Below are positions 10,798 to 21,744 of a stretch of 64,000 bases of DNA, piece after piece. How positions within the stretch are numbered: position 1 is the stretch's first letter; each line of letters begins with the position of its first letter. This DNA comes from Tetrapyrgos nigripes (lineage: Eukaryota > Basidiomycota > Agaricomycetes > Agaricales > Campanellaceae), in assembly GCA_013368315.1 (NCBI GenBank), contig JAACJM010000067.1, positions 248,001 to 312,000 of the forward strand. The letters are read 5' to 3'. Both the position numbers and the translations under genes were made by a program. The notes beneath the pieces are model-generated. The model did no database searches. It saw only the letters and a program-made list of their open reading frames with translations, and was not told the origin of the DNA.

Positions 10798-11477
10798 GCT
10801 CAGCGCCGAAAGCTGGAAGCCAATGAAACGAGCGGTTCTGGATACCATTATGGTGAGTAAAAGACAGACATGGAGAGGGCAATCAGTGGATACCTTCTGA
10901 GTTGATTTTCTTCATTCCGAAGTTTGTTTCTCGACTCGGTGAACGTTGGCGGACCTGAGCTGAGATCTTGGAAACAAGAGCTTAGCCACGTTAATTTCCT
11001 TGAGTTTGGATGAGTATGCGAAACGGAATGAGCTCCATCTATACGTCGTTAAAGAAGTGAAACGAACGAACGAAAGAAATATGTCTTGCCTTTTCAGTCG
11101 GGTCTCAGGCTGCTGACTCCGAAGGTTGACCTGGTGGTTCATCGCGCTATGTGCGCGTTATGTTGACCATGGCGAAAGACACGTCGAGATGCCCTGGAGA
11201 CCTGGCTTTGAAGTACAGTGAAGATAAGTCGTTCATGGTGTTGAAAGCGGAAAACGTTGTAAGTTTACGAGGTTGGGTACCCTCGCAGTCATCCGCTTCT
11301 TCGCCATGCCCTCATGCCCTTTTACCTCTAGCCAGTTTCGCCGTGATGTTTGAATCGCAATGTATTCCGAGCTACCTCTCATCAAGGCAATCTTTCCGTA
11401 TCCCTCGTCAATCTCCCGCACCTCTCTTTTCCATCGGCCACACTGTCAAGTGCATAGCTCAACGACGGGTCCGTTGG
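10798..11477 (+). other. Right flank of the retrotransposon; start of a duplicated segment
   Basis: Begins with the target duplication GCTCA and a short continuation of the frame seen left of the element. From about 10939 onward the sequence resembles, in inverted orientation, the DNA upstream of the intact zinc transporter (about 45965 down to 45400). Shared strings include GGTTCATCGCGCTATGTGC and CATAGCTCAACGACGGGTCC. No intact gene is recognised. Confidence 0.5.
10939..11035 (+). repeat. Dispersed ~90-bp repeat, copy 2 of 3
   Basis: Same start as copy 1 (GTGAACGTTGGCGG) and a tail GAGTATGCGAAACGGAATGA that is shared with copy 3. Confidence 0.7.
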
Positions 11478-12936
11478 CGGTGCTGACTACGCCAAGTCCA
11501 TCCAAATGAACCGTTCCGAAGTAGGCCGCAGCCTAGAAGGTTTGGTTGTGTGGGGTTGCTCCTTAATGCGACGAGTGCGTTGGTTGTTGGGCATAGTGAG
11601 TGACGCTTTTCTGTATGCTTATATCCTCACGATGACACCCACCCTTTTCTCTCACCTTTTCTCTCTGGCAACACGTAGCCCATCCCGGCCACAGTCACTC
11701 TCACGGACACGACCACGATCACAGCAAAGAGTCAGACTTGAACGCCAGTAACGACCACGGTATTAATCTACATATGGACCCAATTACGCGTTCGACGAAT
11801 GCTGCTTTGGTGAGTGTTTGTTTTCGCGTCGCGATAGGAAGCATATGCTTATGAGTACCAATATGACAGCACGCAGTCCTCTATCACACTTTAGAGCCAG
11901 TTGCCATTCAGCCGCCAATAGGAGTGAATTTGGGCCTGGTTGGGGGTGCTGATTTACCTGTTGGGTGATGCTGTGAATAGTGAGTACTAATAGTCATTAC
12001 CTCCCTACCGCCTTTCCAAGTTTTTACTTTGCAGTAAAATAACTCACCTGCCTACGCCCTTTATAGATGTCGCAGTCATCATAGCAGCCGTTATCAACTA
12101 GGAGCTTCGTTCTCATTCCCGGTTCTACGCCGATCCAGTCGTCTCGTTGGGGATTAGTTTGATCATCTTCGCGAGTGCTATTCCCTTGAGTGAGTGTTTG
12201 TTCCCCACATTGCTTCTGTATCTCGAAGCCAATAGTTCCTATTTTTATTTTTTCAGCAGAGAAACGCGGGCGTATTCTTCTTGAAGCCGTACCAGTGTAT
12301 CTAAACTTGGAGAAGATACAGGAAGGCATCCTCTCGGTGTGTACCTTCCCTATCTTATATCAATCCTTCCTTCCATCCTAACCTCTCCACTGCTCAGCTC
12401 CGTGTATCGACGCAGCTCACAGACGTCCTATCTATCCATGATCTCCATGTCTGGCACCTCTCCCAATCTGACATCCTCGCCTCTCTCCACGTCTGCGTCG
12501 CAACCAAAACCTCCATATTTGAATGCTCTCGTATAGAGAACCATATTCAACAATGTTTTGAAGCATATGGGATCAAGCATGTGACAATCTCGCCCGAATT
12601 GCTTCATCTACCTTCACCCTCGAGTTATCATTCACCGACTCAACCGCCGAGTCGGACAGGTAGTCAGAGGTGGGGTGGTCACGGTAGTGAGGGGGAAATT
12701 GGTACTGCAGGTAGTGGGGGTAGTGGGCCTGCGGCTAGTCGAGAAAACTCTGATGGGGATGGGGTCGAAGCTTCAGAAGGTGTTAGTGCTAGTGTTAATG
12801 TCACTGGAACATGTGGGATACCGATTTTCAAGAAAGAGGTCTTTGGATGTTCAATGGGGAGGTTGAGGAAAGTTCATAGGGATTCGGGGGTCCAGGAGTG
12901 TCAGTATCGGGAGGGGGAGAGGGAGGCCAGGATGTT
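11478..12936 (+). pseudogene. Broken copy of the CDF zinc transporter gene
   Basis: This plus-strand stretch matches exons 8-13 of the intact transporter at 42860-45165, including the His-rich loop, the HTLEP...PP block and the Ser/Gly-rich tail. The N-terminal half is missing: sequence equivalent to upstream flank (ending near GTTCCGAAGTAGGC) is joined directly to exon 8, which implies an internal deletion of about 1.1 kb. Further damage: an extra G causes a frameshift in the block that reads LVGVLIHLLGD in the intact gene, and a TGG Trp codon of the next exon has become TAG. The zinc-binding HxxxD of that helix is lost. It cannot encode a transporter. Confidence 0.88.
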
Positions 12937-12999
12937 TGAGATGTTTGATTTGGCGCTGGCAACTAGTTATAACCAGTTATAATAGGTTACATCCTGTTA

Positions 13000-13039
13000 C
13001 CAGTTAAATACTCTGGGAGGCGTAGCAGTATTTAACTGG
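13000..13039. repeat. Perfect 12-bp inverted repeat (hairpin)
   Basis: CCAGTTAAATAC at 13000-13011 is the reverse complement of GTATTTAACTGG at 13028-13039, with a 16-base loop. It lies just past the pseudogene. It may be the remnant of a small element or a transcript-end structure. Confidence 0.8.
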
Positions 13040-14252
13040 TTGGAGCCTTAACTGAAGGCCCTACAGACGAGTCTACGCCCTCCTGCAGTAGATTAGATTA
13101 CAGTCCTTCCGATTAACAGTCGGACACTGTAACCAACTTAGCCATGGGGCAGACAATTAATCGAACAAGTATTAACTATGGTATCTACAGAGAGGCACAA
13201 AACGCATAAATACAACTCCTTTTACAGAAGAAAGCATGTACAGTAGGAGACAAACAAAGAAACATCAAAGGATCTACACATTAGTCTCGAGAACCAGACT
13301 GATGATACACTATTGAGGGAAGTGTGGGCCATCGCTGCGCGTGGCACATAACGAGGCCCAAAAAATAAGTGAACGGCATATCGGCACAGTATGGAATTTG
13401 GCATTTGCTGACTGAATGAGTGAGTGAGTGAGCGATTACGCCGCTGCCTACTAGAATGGTAGAGCTATCGTCGATCGAGCATAGCCACATGCTGGAACGT
13501 CAAGTTAAAAGGGCCTCGTAACCAGTGGCGCCTGTGCAGTTTGGCGCCCATACTTCATAAGTCGCGACGCAACCTTTACAAGGCATGATTGAGAAGGTAT
13601 TGAGAGGACTGCAATGTGAGTCAGCCCACTTTTTGTGCATCCAGTGTTTTTGACGATCATGTTCAAAGGCATCCACCAGCGCATCATTCGAATGTCGCCC
13701 GTCGATCAACTCTCCCTCCTTTCTTATCTCACTATGTTGTCTCGCGCGTAACCAAGGCAGGGCGCCCAATGGGCAATCACGGTGTGGCCACAGACTCCCG
13801 AACTCCACCTTGTTCTGCAAGCTGATACCAATCTCTGGACTAGACACGTATTGTGAAATCAAGACGGAGTTCAACAGGGCCTCGTTGGAGAAGGGATAAT
13901 ACATCTTCGACGTAATTTTCACCTTCTCTCATGCCTGCAAAGGATGTCAGCGTCTATCCATCGATTGGTCCATAATATTCCACATACAGTATCCTGGCCG
14001 AGATCGAGACAAGATGTGTGGCAAAAGCCTTTGCTGCCGGCCCATGTCGATCTATCAAAGGGTCTGATGTTCCACCTCAGGAACAATTTGTTGTCAGACA
14101 ATGCCTCGTCTTGTTCTGGATTTAGGCATACTAAGGCTGGTTCTCCATAAATACCCATAATCATTCTGACACGGATTCTCAAGTTCGCCTCGATTGGTCT
14201 TGACTGCCTTTCCTTCACTCTTTTCCTCCCTCTCCCAGTCGCCCCATTTGAT
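13040..14252. other. Spacer without recognised gene
   Basis: Open frames on both strands (for example 13500-13922 minus) show no family motifs. The left arm of a long-distance inverted repeat lies at 13281-13314. The last 100 bases are the promoter side of the MARVEL-like gene and are rich in C and T. Confidence 0.4.
13281..13314. repeat. Inverted repeat arm, partner at 15174-15207
   Basis: TTAGTCTCGAGAACCAGACT followed by GATGATACACTATT. The partner downstream of the MARVEL-like gene is its reverse complement with about two mismatches. Confidence 0.75.
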
Positions 14253-15163
14253 ATGGCTTTGATCTCAACTCTACGACTGGGTGTTTTTGGTACGCGGTCG
14301 ATCCTTCGCTCAAATCACCAACGCTCACCGTCTACTTACTCCTTGTAGGCACCACGATACTATTTTCTATCATCGTGCTTGGCCTCAGCGCTCATATCAC
14401 AAGTAAGACCAAGGAGGAGCTTGACACCGTAGTGGCGGCAGAAGGTCTTGCTATAGCAACAGCTGCGATCACTCTCGTATCTGTCCCGGCGATGTGAGTA
14501 CTTGTTCGTCCCTTTGTCTTCATGTTGCCTAATAAGCGACCCCGAAACAGGCTCATCATTGATATGATTCGCAGAGGAGCTGTCTCCTCGCTAGTAGTCG
14601 CCGAGTTGGCAGGACTAGGTAAGTCGAGAAGTTGAATGCCAAGTGGCGATAGCCTGACATGAGACACAGGACTCCTATGGGTTCTATGGCTGGCCACTGG
14701 CGCAGACAGCGTCGCCGAATTCAATGCCGATTTCCCGGAAGGATGTGACGTACTCAGCCTTGAATTCCGTGAGTTATCCCTTCTGCCTACATCGAACGAC
14801 ACGCTCATTCGCATCGCGCAATTATTCTAGGGGGTCCCGGAGTCCGCGAGGTTCAGGACCTTTGCAGAGAGTTACAAGCCGTTTCAGCTTTTGGTTTCCT
14901 AAACTGGCTTATGCGTGAGTACCGTCACCTCACTGTATATGTGTCTCTCACCCTTACCCCAATCGGTTTTTGCAGTGGTGGGATATTGGAGTGTACTCCT
15001 CGTTTGTTCAATCGTTGCTGCCAACCGTGGAGAATCCAGGATATGGTTCACCCCCGTGGGCGAGACTGACTTTTTGTCGAATGGTGGTACCCCTCATACG
15101 ACTACATCGCAAAAAATGGTGCCTATGCAGTCTGGAACTGGGTATGGTGGGCAGCATGTGTAG
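14253..15163 (+). CDS. Four-helix membrane protein, MARVEL-domain-like
   Basis: Six exons (14253-14289, 14349-14493, 14551-14618, 14670-14768, 14831-14914, 14976-15163) join in frame to 206 residues. The predicted protein has four hydrophobic segments: ILFSIIVLGLSAHI, an Ala/Val-rich helix (GLAIATAAITLVSVPAM), LLWVLWLATGADSVAEF and a last one around LMLVGYWSVLLVCSIVA, with a polar, Ser/Thr/Gln-rich tail. This plan, with acidic loop DFPEGCD before a QAVSAFGFLNWL segment, is the one common in agaricomycete MARVEL-like proteins of unknown function. They sit in membranes and are thought to act in membrane organisation or traffic. Family assignment is from overall plan and short motifs, so it is fairly but not fully secure. 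Confidence 0.75.
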
Positions 15164-15173
15164 ATACATACAC

Positions 15174-15207
15174 AATAATGTATCGTCAGTCTGGTTCTCG
15201 AGACTAA
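15174..15207. repeat. Inverted repeat arm, partner at 13281-13314
   Basis: Lies ten bases after the stop codon of the MARVEL-like gene, probably within its 3' untranslated region. The next 300 bases up to the phosphatase stop codon contain no gene that I recognise. Confidence 0.75.
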
Positions 15208-15523
15208 GCATCTCATGAGTATCACCTATGATGAGCGTTGCAGCCGGTGACCGGTGGCACCGGAAAGCAGTAGACCTAATGAACATGACCACACGCCGGA
15301 GCATCAGATTATAAGAACGAGTCGCTAAAGGGCCTCGTAATCCTTACAAACTTATTTTGCTACGCGTGTACTAGTAAAAGTTCAATGAAATAGACACTCA
15401 ACGACAGGATCATGATTACATCTTACAGCGTCCAAAAAGCTTTGCCGCTCCTCTCCCTACCCAAACACACCACCTCCCCCCTCCCTATCCATGCCACAAC
15501 TGCCTCTTGACCCCATTACCTGT

Positions 15524-17975
15524 TTAACTTATCCCCTCATCACCATCCCCTCCCCCATCACTGCCTACCCCAATTACACCTCCCAAGACTCTATACACCA
15601 ACACAGCCTGCTCAGGCCTCTGTACCATCCCCGGCCTCTGTTCTCTTAACGAATCGATTTCTTGAAGGACCATGTCTTGGGCATACGGTGGGGGTAGGGG
15701 GCCGAGTGGGGAGGTGATGAATGATAGCTGAGAAATGGAGGGTACAGATGTCTGTAAAGATGGTTGAGCAGAGGGAGAAGCCAAGAATGCAGAAGATACG
15801 GGGAAAGGTGACGATGTAAAATGTGTAGACGACGAGGGAGACCAATTTGCTGAAGCCCCAGGAGGTCTCAAGGCCCCCATTGTCCGCAACAGCGACGAAA
15901 TTGCGATAAACGACCCGGTACGTCCGATTCCTGCAGAGCAGTTTATGATGATGGGTGGGTCGGGGTCGAAGTCATTTTCATCCTCTGTGTTCCCACCTGC
16001 AATTACGTCTGCGCTGTCGGTGCTACTTCCCCCACGACCCCCATAGCGACCCCCAACCGATAGATCTGTCCCCCCACTCTTGTTGTTTCCCACATCACCC
16101 TCAATACCAGCCCCAGAACCATCCGCAGCCGAGGAAGGCAAAGACACATCCAACCTTGCTAACGGTATCCTATTGACGAGATCAACAACCCCCACAAACC
16201 TGATCAACCCGTCCAAATCCTCCTCCTCAGGAACCCCGTGGTCTGGCCAGGCATAGAAGAGAAGGTGGCGGAACGTGGTTGATTTTATGGGTTTAGGTTT
16301 GGGCTGTTGCGACGAATTGCGTTTGGATTTGGGGTTTCGAAGTTGAGGTTGAGGTTTGGGTTTCTGAAACTGAGGTTGAGCGGATTGAGGGAGTTGATGA
16401 TGTATTTGTCGCAATGATGAGTCGGAACCAGATTCGGGATCGGTCGGTGTACCGTAGTTGTCTTCTCCTGAGTCTTCTTCACCCGAGCCTGAGTCTTCTT
16501 CCTCGGCATTATTCATGTCTTCGTTAGCACCAGCGGCAACTGCCTCTGACGACTGACCAGAAAGAGGAAGAACGTCCAGCCTAACCACGCTAACCACACA
16601 TCTCGCCTCTTCTATCGTCTCTTTCCGTATTAATGTCAATCTCAGAGGATTTCGAGCAAATCCCTCTTCACCACTATCTCTCTCTCCATGTCTACCCTCT
16701 GCTACCGCTGCTGATGCTGTCGTCGTCGTGGTCGAACCGGCAGAACTCTCATCGCCATCAGACAACGTCGGTGGATCGACAATCATCCCCTGTCCTTCAC
16801 CCACTCCAACCGCAACATCCTCTGGGAAATACGGATGCGCTTTACGCATGCCGCCTTCGACGAATTTGGTGAGTTGGACGACTGTTCTCGGTGTGCCTCT
16901 CTTGAGCCTGTCGCCTATGGGATCAGACAAAGACAAAGACCCATTTGACGAAGCCGACGCCGCCTGCAAAGAAGCTGGATGAGAGGACAAAGATGAAGGC
17001 GAAGACGCAAAGGCTTCCCCTAACAAAACTCTCAGAAATGTGTGTACGGTGGATGGTAAGGGTGCTTGTGTTGCTATCCAGGTTTTACGGCCCCATAACT
17101 CGTGCACCCAGGACGCATTTAGATAGGACGATGGTGACGATGATGAAGGCGAGCATGGCGATGTCGACAAGGAGCCGTTGCTGGATGATGAGGAGGTTCG
17201 GGACGGAGAAGGCGAAGGCGATGTTGAAGGCGAAGTGAGTGGTGAGGATGTCGAGGCGGAAGACGAACCGACGATGACGCGAGTCCTGTCATAGGGTATG
17301 ACGTCGACGTAACGGTTTTGTCGGTTATAGAGAGAGGAAGAACCGATATTGGTTGAGTAAAAGGCGAGCGGGGAAGATGGGTCTTCGTGCGGGGAATTTG
17401 GGGCATTGGAGGAAGAAGGATGGTTTTGAAGAGGATTTTGGGCGGTGCTTGGAGGATACTGCTTTCGCTTTAGATGATATCTTAGCCCAAGGGCCAGGGC
17501 GCTTGGAAGCGGTCGATGCGGATGTTGTACTGTGGAGCAGGACAGAAAGAAATGAATCGGAATTTGGGTCAAGGAATAGAGATAGTTTGTGATAAAAAAA
17601 CAGACACTGACCTCGTACTCACACCCGGACCGTCTCCTCCATTCCCTTGCTCCATTGCCCTTTCCCTCATCAAGGCATCCCTTCTCAACGTCGTCCTCCT
17701 ACTTTCCCTCTGCTGCAATATCCGTAACGCGTTTTGTAGATATGCTGGAGATGTATACACTGTATGGAGGAACGACAAGTCGTGTGATGCCATGTGAGAC
17801 GGAGAAGGTGGAAGAAGGATGGGAGCGTCGTTTGGTAGGATAGAATCCTGATTAGGTGTGGAAGACGAAGGAGGCATTAGGCGTGGGCTGCTTGTGGGCT
17901 TGGTGATGGATAAGACTCGTGGTCGTTGGGCGTTGCTGGGCTTGATACAAAATACAAGATGTGCAGACCTACCAT
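15524..17975 (-). CDS. Protein tyrosine phosphatase, classical type, with large insertions
   Basis: The enzyme should remove phosphate from phosphotyrosine in proteins. Motifs in order: NRYVDVIPYD (the KNRY substrate loop), SYLNASWV, WIATQAPLP, a WPD loop in YAWPDHGVP, the signature loop INCSAGIGRTG, and a Q-loop region QRPGMVQRPEQAVLVY. Ser/Pro- and Gly/Asp-rich insertions (about 150 residues in all) separate these blocks, so the protein (about 774 residues) is much longer than a bare catalytic domain of roughly 280. Exons: 17940-17625 and 17529-15524, in matching phase. The start is uncertain: a three-base exon ATG at 17975-17973 would fit the splice pattern, or the ATG at 17877 may be used. 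The residue before the catalytic Cys is Asn, where most family members have His. Confidence 0.88.
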
Positions 17976-20168
17976 TAGTCAGTTCCTGGCAATAAAGACG
18001 AAGAATAATGTGTAAACTCACCAGAAACTCGAGTTCTTATGAATCTTTACAAGTCTGAGATTTCACAGGTTTCGCCTTCGCAGAGCTATTTGACCAGCTG
18101 GATCTGCTTCGCTCTAGATATGTACGTCCGAGTCGTCCTATCGAGTACAATCGCAGATAGATGGCAGATATCGCCCAGAGCTAATCGATTTCGTAGTCTC
18201 CTGGATTCAGAAGGTTCCTTTCTTCCCGCTTGGCTCCTTCGCTTTCGAATGGCTTGGGCGATGTTATAGTACAAGAGGTTCAGAACAGAGTACAAGAAAG
18301 AGACGAGATGAGAATGGTATGAAAACAAGAGGAAGAAGCAAGGAAGGGTCACGAGATAGACGCGCCGCGTTTGCTCTTACCACCACCATCTCACAACGTC
18401 TCTGGTTCTGAAATGCTACTACCTCTCAAAAATCAGTTCTGCCTTAATCTTGTTCTGTACGCGTTCTTTTTTTCAAGTTCCAACATGCGATCAATCTCTT
18501 GCGTTGGAGCCTAAAGCTTGCCTTGAATCCAAATTGTTTGACCCGAAAGCGACTTTACTTCAAGCTAGCTTTCCATTCTATCCAAGTCTTCTCTCCGGGA
18601 TTTTCCTGTAGATCTGCGTGCACAACTTGAAGAGGGTGATCCGCATAGGCAGAACCGTTCGACGTCGATCCTACTTTGCTTAGACTGTAAGTGTGCTAAA
18701 TTGACCGGTTGACCTTTCTGGAACATTCATAACCTCTATTACTTCAGGGAGTTCGCTCACTTCAAGGTAAACAAAAGACGCGTGATAAGTCAAAGAATTA
18801 CATGGTCCCTCCTGCTTTGAGCGAGGAAAATCCATGTGCGCTGGCCTGTACGCCGTAGTCCACATGACCATGGAGGGCGCTCCATCGTATATCCACCTTG
18901 TTACTTATTGTGAGTGTATTGGTTTCTCACCTACGGAAGTGAAACTGGCTTTTCGAGCAAGCTCAGAGGCTACTCGTCCTATTATCTCAATCATGCCAAG
19001 CAATCTTAAAGGATGCGCAGTGACGGATGGTTTCAAAACAACTGTCTTTCGACTGAAAAATCGAAGTCAGAAATGCTTGGCTGAAGTTGTTGTAGATCTA
19101 TCTACCACCACCTGCTCACACTGTTGGAATACTATCTCGTGCTCATATAGTCCCAAAATGCATCACTGGACATCTTCATTTCCCGAGGCAGACTCTTGGA
19201 AAGCCGAAGCTTTGTCTATCGACCTATTTCTGGTGTCTCAGCCTGAGGAAGCACCGACCCGGAGCTCGCCAAGTCTTCATGTCCATTGGACCCATCTACC
19301 TTCCTTATTTGCTCATGACAGTTCTTGACACTGTCCGGTTCAATTGGTGTCTCCAGGCCTCGATGTCCCGCTTCCTCGTCATTTTTCTGTCGACCACGCA
19401 AAGGCAAAAAAAGACGTCCATATAGTAAACGTTACGGGAGGCTGATTGTCTGAGCCGTACATGAGCGGATCGTTTACGAGTTTAACGCCATAGGGTAACG
19501 GGAAATTGTTGATCTGATGTGTCGTCGAAAGAGGCACTCGAACAGTAATACAAACTATTAGTTTATTCTACTCAACCGATCACATACTTACTACTTGCTT
19601 GCTATCATACCCTGAGCTATACTTGAGCATTCTACCTGTTCAAACATTCCTCATTTGTTCCTCATCCCTAATTTGCTCTGTTCACGAGTAAATTCAGAAC
19701 TACTTATCTAGTCCTTCCTACCTACCTACTGCACTACTGCCTACAGTCCTGACGAGACTAAGGTGGCAATTGGCTGCTCTCGTGTGATTACCCATCCCAC
19801 CCTCGCAGCCAATCGCAGACACACCAGAGACGGTTCTCGTCGGGGCCCAAGGTCTCCGACCTTAGCCCATATCACCTCTACCTTCAAATTCCTCGCAGAA
19901 AACATACTAATCTTTCCAACACAACATAAAAATATTACCAAAATTACGCTATCCGCTATCTGGCCCAACATGGATAGCAAGCCTTAATTAATAAATAATA
20001 AATATATTACCCAGCACGAATAGCAACTTAGCCAAAATCAAAATTTGAACGCAATAGAGTGTGTCACCAGTTCACATATTGAAGTTCTTTTCATCACCGA
20101 TATAAAAGGCTGCTACTCGTCGCACACCACACGAAGACCTACCAGTCTACTCTCTCGGTACGAAACCA
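17976..20168. other. Spacer without recognised gene
   Basis: One plus-strand frame (18834-19328, 164 codons) is open but shows no domain, signal peptide or repeat I recognise; it may be chance or the remains of a gene. The last 150 bases before 20169 include a CATATAAAAGG-like promoter element (TATAAAAGG at 20100-20108). Confidence 0.35.
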
Positions 20169-20907
20169 ATGGACTTCATATTTCTCAAAGCTCTGTGGCT
20201 TTTCACCGTGTCAGATATAAAAACCATGTTTCTTCCTATTGTACGTATCTATCTGAATTCCAAACACATGGTGTTGGTGGTCGAGGCAGGTAGAGAATGC
20301 GGTTGGGTATGCGGTTTTTGATTGGGGAGTGAGTAGCATAACTGGTGCTAGTAGTAGCTCGGAGAACCATGATGGTGAGTGTATGATCTGGTACTAGTAC
20401 TCGTTCTCGTCAATAATGTCTGGGTTTCTGATTTTGAACCTTCTTCATTTCTCTCTAGCCTCAGGTACACTCACCAGTATGCCTATGCCAGCTCATACCA
20501 CTATCTTGAATGCCCTTATCATCCTTACGACAATCCATGCTCAAGAGTTTTACGACAGGAAAGGCGATCAGCTTACTGGACGACGGACCATAGCCACTGA
20601 ATGGCCGGAGGTTTGGGCTAGGAGCTCAATCGTGGTGGCGATTATCACTTGGACATTCATTATTGCGAGCTATTCGAGGATTTGGAGCGTCAGAGTTGTA
20701 TTTGTGGTTCTAGGACTGTGGCTGGGAGGCAGGTTTTGGATGTTAAGGGATGTTGTGGAAGATCGGAGGAGTTATTCTCTATATAACGTGAGTACCTGGT
20801 ATCCAAAGATTTGCTTCATGGGAAGGGGGAACTGACGGATACCTGCTTGGTATTAGATATGGCTTACTATGGCCAGGGTGATACCCCTGGTCTTCTCTGC
20901 GGCTTAG
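20169..20907 (+). pseudogene. UbiA-type membrane terpene cyclase relic 1 (lacks the first Asp-motif exon)
   Basis: UbiA-superfamily proteins of fungi include prenyltransferases and membrane terpene cyclases such as fumagillin Fma-TC and the cyathane cyclase EriG. The first exon starts at ATG 20169 (MDFIFLKALWLFTVSDIKTM ending FLPI) and is followed by GTACGT. The central and last exons are present: a block equal to VGYAVFDWG, then TTIHAQEFYDRKGD with the second Asp-rich motif, and an end exon with stop at 20905-20907. The exon that should hold the first Asp-rich motif, still present in the neighbour copy (NQ...EDQANKPWRPIP), is absent; only about 60 bases remain between exon 1 and the VGYAV block. 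Without it, diphosphate binding should be lost. Confidence 0.75.
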
Positions 20908-21744
20908 GGCCAGACTCTCAGGGTTGGTAACGGCCAGCAATCACTGCTGGTCGGTCGACGAGTATACTTGTAAATCAGACACAGACAGTAATTTAAAGAA
21001 CTTGAATCACCGAGCTGTTTTCCTTTCGAACTCGCACTGATAAACGATACCTTTTCAATTGTACTCCACAGACCCAGGCGTTTACATTCCTGGGTATGAG
21101 AATTGCAAACCTCGAAAAGTTTTGGCTATGTCCTTCACTGGCCGTTCAATCGTTCATTAACATTCACAGGGGTCGATGCCTCCCAGCAGCCACAACCTTC
21201 AGCACCATCGACATTCGGAACATTCAAAGTACAAGCCTCGACCGTAGTGAAGAAAATACTCCACTGGTCGTTAAGCTTCTCGGTCAATGCGTGACACAGG
21301 AGTGCAAGACTTGAAACTTTAAACGCTCAACCATCCAGGGACCTGCAGTGGACGACGAACTGAAGAAAATACTTCACTGGCCCTTTATTCCCGGTCGTCC
21401 AAGTTGTCTGCCAGCGAACACAGCCTGAGGCACTTGGAATCATTTATTTCATTCAAGATTCTAAAATTTAAAACAGAAGCCTAACGGTCGACTAGGGACC
21501 TGCAACAACGAGCGGCGAAGTGAGCAGGTGAATTACTTTTCACTGTGGCCGCTCACGTATACTGGAAACCAGGGCACCGAGGGTACTGCAAGTACACTGA
21601 TGGAATCACGACGCATATCATTCCAAGAACAAGACTTGCCCAAATGTGAAGTTTGGGACATATAAAGGATGATTATTGCGCCATGTTGGAACATACCACG
21701 TCCTCGAACTGGCCTCTCCAACATCTTCTCCACAAATGTAGTAT
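20908..21744. other. Spacer between the two UbiA relics
   Basis: No gene is recognised. A phrase GAAGAAAATACTCCACTGG near 21250 recurs as GAAGAAAATACTTCACTGG near 21360, a local duplication. Confidence 0.4.

Noticed and set aside
18834..19328. 164-codon plus-strand frame
   Set aside because: No domain, signal, repeat or splice context supports it; left as part of a spacer.
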